DNA of 13,083 bases from Saprospiraceae bacterium (GTDB lineage Bacteria; Bacteroidota; Bacteroidia; Chitinophagales; Saprospiraceae). Where the stretch lies: assembly GCA_020630895.1 (NCBI GenBank), contig JAHDII010000074.1:1-13083 (forward strand). The letters are read 5' to 3'. Within the stretch, counting starts at the first letter, position 1. The number at the start of each line of letters is the position of its first letter. The translations under genes were made by a program, and so were the position numbers. Below are positions 8,169 through 13,083 of this stretch, one piece after another. The notes beneath the pieces are model-generated. The model saw only the letters and a program-made list of their open reading frames with translations. It had not been told where the DNA came from and made no database searches.

Positions 8169-8244
8169 AAAGAATGATGATGAAAGTTGTATTATTGCAT
8201 TTTTTTAATAAAATATTTCAAATAGATATAAAACCGATTCTATC

Positions 8245-8517
8245 ATGAAAATGAAACCGATTAATGATCGTGTCGTAATTCAACCGGCAAAAGCAGAAGA
8301 AAAAACAGAAGGAGGAATTATTATTCCTGATACAGCAAAAGAAAAGCCTCAAAAAGGTGAAGTTGTTGCTGTTGGTCCTGGTAAAGAAGGTAATCTAATG
8401 AACGTATCTGTTGGAGATACAGTTCTTTATGGCAAATATGCTGGACAAGAACTGACTTACAGAGGTAAAGATTATTTAATTATGAGAGAAGATGATATTT
8501 TAGTCATCTTAGGATAA
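8245..8517 (+). CDS. groES: Co-chaperonin GroES (90 aa)
   Basis: GroES forms a heptameric lid on the GroEL cage in the cytosol and drives encapsulation and release of folding substrates in the ATP cycle. The 90 residues match the family's usual ~95. Visible landmarks are the N-terminal KPINDRVVIQP strand, the mobile loop (about 17-35) with the GroEL-contacting hydrophobic tripeptide III followed by P (25-28), GEVVAVGPGK (38-47), and the C-terminal strand with DILVILG. The start at 8245 gives MKMKP; the ATG at 8251 (MKP) is an equally acceptable start by family length. It is followed by groEL after 58 bases with no terminator, so the two form one operon. A 15-base palindrome overlaps its stop codon. 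Confidence 0.98.
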   Translation: MKMKPINDRVVIQPAKAEEKTEGGIIIPDTAKEKPQKGEVVAVGPGKEGNLMNVSVGDTVLYGKYAGQELTYRGKDYLIMREDDILVILG

Positions 8518-8523
8518 TCCTAA
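8509..8523 (+). other. Palindrome spanning the groES stop codon
   Basis: TTAGGAT (8509-8515) and ATCCTAA (8517-8523) are exact reverse complements around one central A; the stop codon TAA occupies 8515-8517. In RNA it could fold as a five-pair stem with a five-base loop holding the stop codon. No T tract follows, so it is not an intrinsic terminator. It could be chance, an RNA-processing or stability element between groES and groEL, or a binding site. Confidence 0.35.
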
Positions 8524-8575
8524 ACAACAAAACAAATCTTTATTTTTAAACTTCCTAAAAAAAATATATTGAGAA

Positions 8576-10216
8576 ATGGCTAAAGAAATTAGCTTTAATA
8601 CAGAAGCTCGTGAAGGCTTAAAATTAGGCGTTGATGCCTTAGCAAATGCGGTAAAAGTAACATTAGGTCCTAAAGGACGTAATGTAGTAATTCAAAAAAG
8701 TTTTGGTGCTCCTCAAATTACTAAAGATGGAGTAACTGTAGCTAAAGAAGTAGAATTAGAAGATCCTGTTCAAAATATGGGAGCTCAAATGGTAAAAGAA
8801 GTAGCATCTAAAACTGCTGATTTAGCAGGTGATGGAACTACAACAGCTACTGTTTTAGCCCAAGCAATGGTAGCTGAAGGCATGAAAAATGTAGCTGCTG
8901 GAGCTAATCCAATGGATTTAAAAAGAGGAATTGATAAAGCTGTAGATGCAGCTATCAAATCTTTGAAAAAAATGTCTGATATTGTAGGAAATGACTTCAA
9001 TAAAATTCAGCAAGTAGCGGCTATTTCAGCTAACAATGATGATGAAATAGGACAATTAATTGCTGATGCAATGAAACGTGTTACTAAAGATGGTGTTATC
9101 ACTGTTGAAGAAGCTAAAGGAACTGATACTTATGTAGATGAAGTAATTGGTATGCAATTCGATAGAGGATATCTTTCTCCTTATTTCATTACGAATGCAG
9201 ATAGCATGACTGCTGAATATGAGAATCCTTTTATTCTTATCCACGATAAGAAAGTAAGCAATATGCAAGATATTGTACCTCTTTTAGAAAAATCTGTTCA
9301 GGCAGGTCGTCCATTATTAATTATTGCAGAAGATGTTGATTCTCAAGCATTAGGTGTTTTAGTAGTGAATAGATTACGTGCTCAATTAAAAATTGTAGCT
9401 GTTAAAGCTCCAGGTTTTGGAGATCGTCGTAAAGCAATGCTTCAAGATATTGCTATCCTTACAGGAGGTACTGTTATTTCTGAAGAACAAGGATATAAAT
9501 TAGAGAATACAACTTTAGATATGTTGGGTTCTTGCGAAAAAATTGTAGTAGATAAAGACAATACTACTGTTATTAATGGTAAAGGAAAGAAAAAAGATAT
9601 TACTGCACGTATCAATCAAATTAAATCTCAAATAGAGACTACTACTTCTGATTACGATCGTGAAAAATTGCAAGAACGTTTAGCTAAATTAGCTGGAGGT
9701 GTTGCTGTTCTTCATGTTGGAGCTCCAACAGAAGTTGAAATGAAAGAAAAGAAAGATCGCGTTGATGATGCTCTTCATGCTACTCGTGCAGCAGTAGAAG
9801 AAGGTATTGTTCCTGGTGGAGGTGTTGCTCTTATCAGAACGATTCCTGCTATTGATAAAGTAAAAGGAAGCAATGCTGATGAAGAAACAGGAATTGCTTT
9901 AGTGAAAAAAGCTTTAGAAGCTCCTATTCGTACGATTGCAGAAAATGCAGGTGTTGAAGGTTCTGTTGTATTAATGAATGTTTTAGCTAAAAAAGCAGTG
10001 TCTTATGGATACAATGCTCGTACTGAAGTATATGAAGATTTAAAAAAGGCAGGTGTTATTGATCCTACTAAAGTAACTAGAGTAGCTTTAGAAAATGCAG
10101 CATCTATTGCTGCAATGGTATTAACTACAGAATGTGTTATTAATGATAAACCAGAAGCTGATGCTCCTGCTATGCCTCATATGCATGGTGGAGGTGGAAT
10201 GCCAGGTATGATGTAA
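8576..10216 (+). CDS. groEL: Chaperonin GroEL (546 aa)
   Basis: GroEL is the 60-kDa chaperonin subunit, forming two stacked seven-membered rings that fold cytosolic proteins with ATP and GroES. Length and motifs are canonical: the nucleotide-binding TLGPKGRNVV loop (29-38) and DGTTT (86-90) in the equatorial domain, the catalytic Asp at about 397 in DDALHATRAA, the GroEL signature AAVEEGIVPGGG at about 405-416, and the apical domain in between. The C-terminus ends in a His/Met-containing glycine tail (MHGGGGMPGMM), the usual GGM-type tail. It starts 58 bases after groES behind an A-rich leader without a Shine-Dalgarno sequence, as expected for a highly expressed Bacteroidota gene. A strong terminator lies 28 bases after the stop. 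I see no frameshift or missing key residue. Confidence 0.99.
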   Translation: MAKEISFNTEAREGLKLGVDALANAVKVTLGPKGRNVVIQKSFGAPQITKDGVTVAKEVELEDPVQNMGAQMVKEVASKTADLAGDGTTTATVLAQAMVAEGMKNVAAGANPMDLKRGIDKAVDAAIKSLKKMSDIVGNDFNKIQQVAAISANNDDEIGQLIADAMKRVTKDGVITVEEAKGTDTYVDEVIGMQFDRGYLSPYFITNADSMTAEYENPFILIHDKKVSNMQDIVPLLEKSVQAGRPLLIIAEDVDSQALGVLVVNRLRAQLKIVAVKAPGFGDRRKAMLQDIAILTGGTVISEEQGYKLENTTLDMLGSCEKIVVDKDNTTVINGKGKKKDITARINQIKSQIETTTSDYDREKLQERLAKLAGGVAVLHVGAPTEVEMKEKKDRVDDALHATRAAVEEGIVPGGGVALIRTIPAIDKVKGSNADEETGIALVKKALEAPIRTIAENAGVEGSVVLMNVLAKKAVSYGYNARTEVYEDLKKAGVIDPTKVTRVALENAASIAAMVLTTECVINDKPEADAPAMPHMHGGGGMPGMM

Positions 10217-10243
10217 AAATAGACACTAAATAAATATATTTTT

Positions 10244-10275
10244 AAAGGTCGTAATAATTATTACGACCTTTTTTT
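10244..10275 (+). terminator. Intrinsic terminator of the groESL operon
   Basis: A perfect 12-base-pair stem pairs 10244-10255 with 10260-10271 (core GGTCGTAAT / ATTACGACC) around a four-base AATT-centred loop, followed by a T tract at 10269-10275. This is a textbook Rho-independent terminator and separates groESL from the next gene. Confidence 0.93.
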
Positions 10276-10373
10276 GTCTAATCCTTACCAAATCATTTTT
10301 AATTAAAAAAACACAATTTTTTTTTATTACTTTAGTGTTTTCAAATTAGACATTACTAAACTTTTAATAAGGA

Positions 10374-12053
10374 ATGAAACCAATTATACTAATACTACCC
10401 CTTATTATTATTTTTCAATCTTTAATAGCACAATCTAGTTCTAACATGACTTTACAAGGAACATGGAATGGAAGTACTTCTGCCTGTGTATTTGGAGGAG
10501 CTGTTTGTTATAATGAAGTCTGGGGATATGTTGATGGTTCAGGAAATGAATATGCCATTATTTGTTCTCCTGAAGAAGTTCATTTTATAGATGTTACCAA
10601 TCCAGCTAGTCCTACATTAGAGCAGTCATTTATGGGAACAGGTCGTTCTATATGGAGAGATGTCAAATCTTATGGCAATTATGTATATGTAATTCATGAT
10701 ACTAATTATACTAGTAATAATGAAGGATTATGGATATTTGATATGAGTGCTCTTCCTTCTGGAAATATTGTCAATTTAGGTACTTTAGAAACACATTTTG
10801 GTAGAGCACATAATATTGTTATTGATGAAGCTAATGCACGATTATATGTAGCAGGATCAGATACCCAAAACCAAGGTTTAATCATTTATGATATTTCTAT
10901 TCCTAATGCCCCTACTCTACTAGCTAGTGTTAATTTATCTTCTTGGGGAGGCTATGTACATGATTTGTATGTAAGAGATCATATTGCTTATTGCAATAGT
11001 GGAGGTAATGGTATGTGGATTTATGATTTTACCAATTCTTCTTCTCCTGTGGCTATAGATAATGTAGATCCTGGTGGCTACAATCATAGTTCATGGCTAA
11101 CTGATGATGGTAATCATATTGTTTATGCTATAGAAACACAAGGAAAACCTTTATATATAGCTGATGTCTCTGATTTAACTAATAATGGAATTGTAGATGT
11201 TGAAAACTTCATGAATCCTTTAACTGCTGCTCCTGGAGGAAATACGGCCCATAATCCATTAATTCTAGGGGATTATCTTTTTGTTTCTTATTATGAAGAT
11301 GGTGTTCAGGTTTGGGATATTTCTACTCCCTCCACCCCCACTCTAGCAGGATATTATGATATGATAGCTAACGCTACTTATAATGGAACTGATAGGGGCG
11401 TTTGGGGAGTTTATCCTTTCTTACCTTCAGGTAATATTTTAGCATCTGATGATTTAACAGGTCTATATGTTTTAAGAACCTCATTTCCTCTTCCTGTAGA
11501 ATTAACAAAATTTACAGCTAAAGTAAATGATAATTATGATGTTGTTCTCGATTGGGAAACAGCAACAGAAGAAAATAATAAAGAATTTGTTGTTGAAAGG
11601 AGTTTAGATGGTATCAATTTTGAAACCGTTACTACAGTAAGAGGAAATGGTAATTCTTCAGAGCCTATCCAATATCAAGCTATAGATTATCATCCTTATT
11701 CTGGAGAATCATTATATCGTTTAAAACAAATTGATTTTAATGGCGAATATGAATATTCAAAATTAAAAAGTGTAAAAATTAATAATAAAGGAGCTATTGT
11801 ATTAAGTCCTAACCCTACTCATTTTAATAGTTCTATAAATATTCATTGGAATATTGAAGATTCTAATGAAAAAGATATTATTATAAATATTTATGATATT
11901 TCAGGAAAGAAAATAAATTCAGAAAATATTATGCTCACTAGAAATTATGGAAATTTCAATATTAATTATTTAAATTCAGGAGTTTATATTATTGAATTAC
12001 AGTATAATAATATTGTTAAAAGAGAAAAATTAATTATTTCAGATTTGAAGTAG
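10374..12053 (+). CDS. Choice-of-anchor B family protein with T9SS sorting domain (559 aa)
   Basis: This is a secreted or surface protein. The signal peptide covers about residues 1-19 (hydrophobic core ILILPLIII, likely cut after LIA). Residues ~25-370 form an LVIVD-type beta-propeller of the choice-of-anchor B family. The repeated core is hydrophobic-x-hydrophobic-x-D-hydrophobic-S/T-x-P-x-x-P, for example VHFIDVTNPASPT, LIIYDISIPNAPT and VQVWDISTPSTPT. Family-like His positions are visible at AHN (146), VHD (196), NHS (238) and AHN (293), which could bind metal. Residues ~372-470 are an LPVEL-started Ig/FN3-like linker ending near YRLKQIDF, and ~475-559 the T9SS type-A sorting domain (SPNPT, YDISGK, SGVYIIEL). 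The start is fixed by the signal peptide; AAGGA directly abuts the ATG, too close for a good Shine-Dalgarno. Its ligand or substrate is unknown. Confidence 0.92.
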   Translation: MKPIILILPLIIIFQSLIAQSSSNMTLQGTWNGSTSACVFGGAVCYNEVWGYVDGSGNEYAIICSPEEVHFIDVTNPASPTLEQSFMGTGRSIWRDVKSYGNYVYVIHDTNYTSNNEGLWIFDMSALPSGNIVNLGTLETHFGRAHNIVIDEANARLYVAGSDTQNQGLIIYDISIPNAPTLLASVNLSSWGGYVHDLYVRDHIAYCNSGGNGMWIYDFTNSSSPVAIDNVDPGGYNHSSWLTDDGNHIVYAIETQGKPLYIADVSDLTNNGIVDVENFMNPLTAAPGGNTAHNPLILGDYLFVSYYEDGVQVWDISTPSTPTLAGYYDMIANATYNGTDRGVWGVYPFLPSGNILASDDLTGLYVLRTSFPLPVELTKFTAKVNDNYDVVLDWETATEENNKEFVVERSLDGINFETVTTVRGNGNSSEPIQYQAIDYHPYSGESLYRLKQIDFNGEYEYSKLKSVKINNKGAIVLSPNPTHFNSSINIHWNIEDSNEKDIIINIYDISGKKINSENIMLTRNYGNFNINYLNSGVYIIELQYNNIVKREKLIISDLK

Positions 12054-12168
12054 GAAAATTTGTTGGACCTTATTGATATCTTAAACATTTGACATTTCTA
12101 ATTTTTTTTATTAATATTATTTTACTCTTGCATCTTTTACTTATTATTAACTATAGGTTAGTATCATA

Positions 12169-12894
12169 TTACATTTTTAAATAAAATGCTTGAGTTAATT
12201 GGATATATTCTTGAGTCCAATCATTTCTTTTTTCTTTTTGAATAATAATAGAATCATTTAAAATATTTTTAGTTTCACTCTTTTTAAATTCTAATAATAA
12301 TCTTTCTATTGGTTTATCTTTTTTAGGATAAACATTTGTTTTTTTTGATAGGAACAAATTCCTTTTTGCTGCTTCATTAATAAAATAATTTCCTTCAGTA
12401 AAAGGAAGAATAATAGAAAGTTTTCCTTCTTTTTTTAATAATTGAATACTTGTATCAATTAAATCTAAATCATTTAAAGTTAGAGTTTGTCGAGCTATTT
12501 TTCTTGCATCTATTTTATTTTCTTGAACGCTAAAAAAAGGAGGATTACTAATAATATGATCGAATAAAAATAATGTCTCTTGAGTATAATTTTGAATGGA
12601 TTGATGTATAATTTTTAGCCTGTCTTTCCAAGGAGAATTATTGATATTTTCTTGTGCTTGTAAAGCAGCATTTTTATCAATTTCTACACCAACAATATGA
12701 GCATTTTTATTTCTTTGAGCCATCATAATACTAATTAAACCAGAGCCTGTTCCTATATCTAATATATTTTTTGCATTTTCAATATTCGCCCATGCTCCCA
12801 ACAAAACTCCGTCTGTACCTACTTTCATAGCACAGCGATCATGTTCAATACTAAACTGTTTGAATTGAAAAGATGTATTATTTTTTTTCTTCAT
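12169..12894 (-). CDS. trmN6: tRNA1(Val) adenine(37)-N6-methyltransferase (TrmN6/YfiC-like, 241 aa)
   Basis: This is a predicted cytosolic S-adenosylmethionine-dependent methyltransferase acting on A37 of tRNA1(Val), by similarity to E. coli YfiC (about 245 residues). The N-terminus holds the family's F-x-I-x-x-x-R-C-A-M-K-V-G-T-D-G-V-L-L-G-A-W stretch (16-35). SAM-binding motif I is LDIGTGSGLIS (45-55), the acidic ribose-binding end VGVEID lies at 68-73, and the catalytic NPPF tetrapeptide of N6-adenine methyltransferases is at 117-120. I chose ATG 12894 (MKKKNNTSF); an in-frame ATG at 12912 would add MVILFL and lie deeper in the upstream gene. It overlaps the VanZ-like gene by 17 bases, implying translational coupling. 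Substrate is inferred from family only; a related RsmC/HemK-type specificity is less likely given the GTDG...W motif. Confidence 0.9.
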   Translation of the reverse strand: MKKKNNTSFQFKQFSIEHDRCAMKVGTDGVLLGAWANIENAKNILDIGTGSGLISIMMAQRNKNAHIVGVEIDKNAALQAQENINNSPWKDRLKIIHQSIQNYTQETLFLFDHIISNPPFFSVQENKIDARKIARQTLTLNDLDLIDTSIQLLKKEGKLSIILPFTEGNYFINEAAKRNLFLSKKTNVYPKKDKPIERLLLEFKKSETKNILNDSIIIQKEKRNDWTQEYIQLTQAFYLKM

Positions 12895-13083
12895 TAAAAA
12901 TAAAATAACCAATGCCTAAAGCAATAAAACTAAATACAAAAATACCTAAATAATTAAAAAATAAATCTACTAAATCAAAATTTCTGTTAGCGATAAAAAT
13001 TTGAGAAAATTCTTCTATCGTGCTCATTATAAAAAGAATAATACTTCCTAGTAAAAAGGAAATATTAAATATATTTTTTCTTT
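12878..13083 (-). CDS. VanZ-like family membrane protein, C-terminal part (runs off right edge)
   Basis: On the minus strand an open frame enters at the right edge and ends at the TAA at 12880-12878, giving 67 residues. It contains a membrane segment (SFLLGSIILFIM), then the VanZ-family (PF04892) signature: S-T-x-E-E-x-x-Q-x-F-I-x-x-R-x-F-D-x-x-D-x-x-x-N-x-x-G, then a last membrane segment (IFVFSFIALGIGYFIF) and a charged tail, NEEKK. VanZ-like proteins are small inner-membrane proteins of mostly unknown role; the namesake confers low-level teicoplanin resistance, which should not be assumed here. The stop lies inside the start of the trmN6-like gene (17-base overlap), so the two are probably cotranscribed. 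The N-terminal part is outside the window. Confidence 0.82.
   Translation of the reverse strand, partial: RKNIFNISFLLGSIILFIMSTIEEFSQIFIANRNFDLVDLFFNYLGIFVFSFIALGIGYFIFNEEKK

Larger units (their letters stand above)
7842..8244. other. Divergent intergenic region between the giant gene and groES
   Basis: This stretch of about 400 bases contains no credible gene: frames are short and low complexity, and one minus-strand frame crossing into the giant gene is a shadow. The left part holds the giant gene's leader and candidate -7 box. The right part holds the TGTCA / TTGGCAC repeat cluster (8095-8168), followed by about 76 bases of leader to groES. A weak sigma-70-like pair for groES is TTG at 8048-8050 and TATTTTAC at 8072-8079 (21-base spacing, imperfect -7). 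No CIRCE element (TTAGCACTC-N9-GAGTGCTAA) is present, so HrcA/CIRCE control is not indicated. Confidence 0.7.

Noticed and set aside
8124..8180. TGGCAC elements as canonical sigma-54 promoters for groES
   Set aside because: The GG of the -24 element should be followed ten bases later by GC of the -12 element. The downstream copy has GA there, and the upstream copy has a GC two bases too close. Kept only as an unassigned repeat element.
7842..8244. CIRCE element for HrcA control of groESL
   Set aside because: No TTAGCACTC / GAGTGCTAA inverted repeat is present in the region.
8785..9268. Minus-strand open frames opposite groEL (8785-9000, 9056-9268)
   Set aside because: They lie opposite a fully conserved groEL coding region and have no family signature.
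10276..10351. Inverted pair GTCTAAT (10276-10282) and ATTAGAC (10345-10351) before the choice-of-anchor B gene
   Set aside because: Seven-base arms 62 bases apart in AT-rich DNA are expected by chance, and no other element is positioned with them.
12054..12168. Terminator between the converging choice-of-anchor B and trmN6-like genes
   Set aside because: I looked for a stem followed by T or A tracts and found no convincing hairpin in these 115 bases.

Overview
The window is AT-rich (roughly 30% GC by eye) and looks like chromosomal DNA of a member of the Bacteroidota. The main evidence is two secreted proteins ending in a type IX secretion (T9SS) C-terminal sorting domain (PNP start, I-x-D-x-S-G-K, GxY near the end). 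Other support is the SdrD_B-like and GEVEDY-type architecture of one of them, A-rich translation starts with little Shine-Dalgarno signal, and a GroEL with a GGM-type tail. I cannot place it below phylum level with confidence.

Layout from left to right. A truncated membrane or secreted small protein runs off the left edge on the minus strand (1-215). Diverging from it is a small DUF952 protein (390-698, +), which ends at a strong hairpin shared with the converging giant gene. The giant gene (747-7841, -) takes up over half of the window. It encodes a 2364-residue T9SS-exported surface or secreted protein with a signal peptide, an unrecognised Cys-containing N-terminal module, DUF11-like domains, eight SdrD_B-like repeats rich in D-x-D/N-G-D-G loops, a GEVEDY-type domain, an Ig/FN3-like linker and the sorting domain. 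A gene-free stretch of about 400 bases (7842-8244) follows, with a promoter candidate for the giant gene and a set of TGTCA / TTGGCAC repeats in front of groES. Next come groES and groEL (8245-10216, +), closed by a textbook intrinsic terminator. A choice-of-anchor-B / LVIVD-type beta-propeller protein with its own signal peptide and T9SS domain follows (10374-12053, +). On the opposite strand at the right edge are a TrmN6-like tRNA methyltransferase (12169-12894, -) and, overlapping its start by 17 bases, the C-terminal end of a VanZ-like membrane protein (12878 to beyond 13083, -).

The gene set is mixed: housekeeping (groESL, trmN6) between two cell-surface T9SS clients. groES/groEL and vanZ-like/trmN6 look like two-gene operons; the others look like single transcription units. 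I see no CRISPR array, rRNA, tRNA, transposase or phage gene. No complete new multi-gene system is evident. The parts most worth a second look are the architecture of the giant protein (a DUF11-like domain apparently split by two related beta-rich modules), the repeated motif upstream of groES, a palindrome across the groES stop codon, and the ART-like opening motif of the DUF952 protein.
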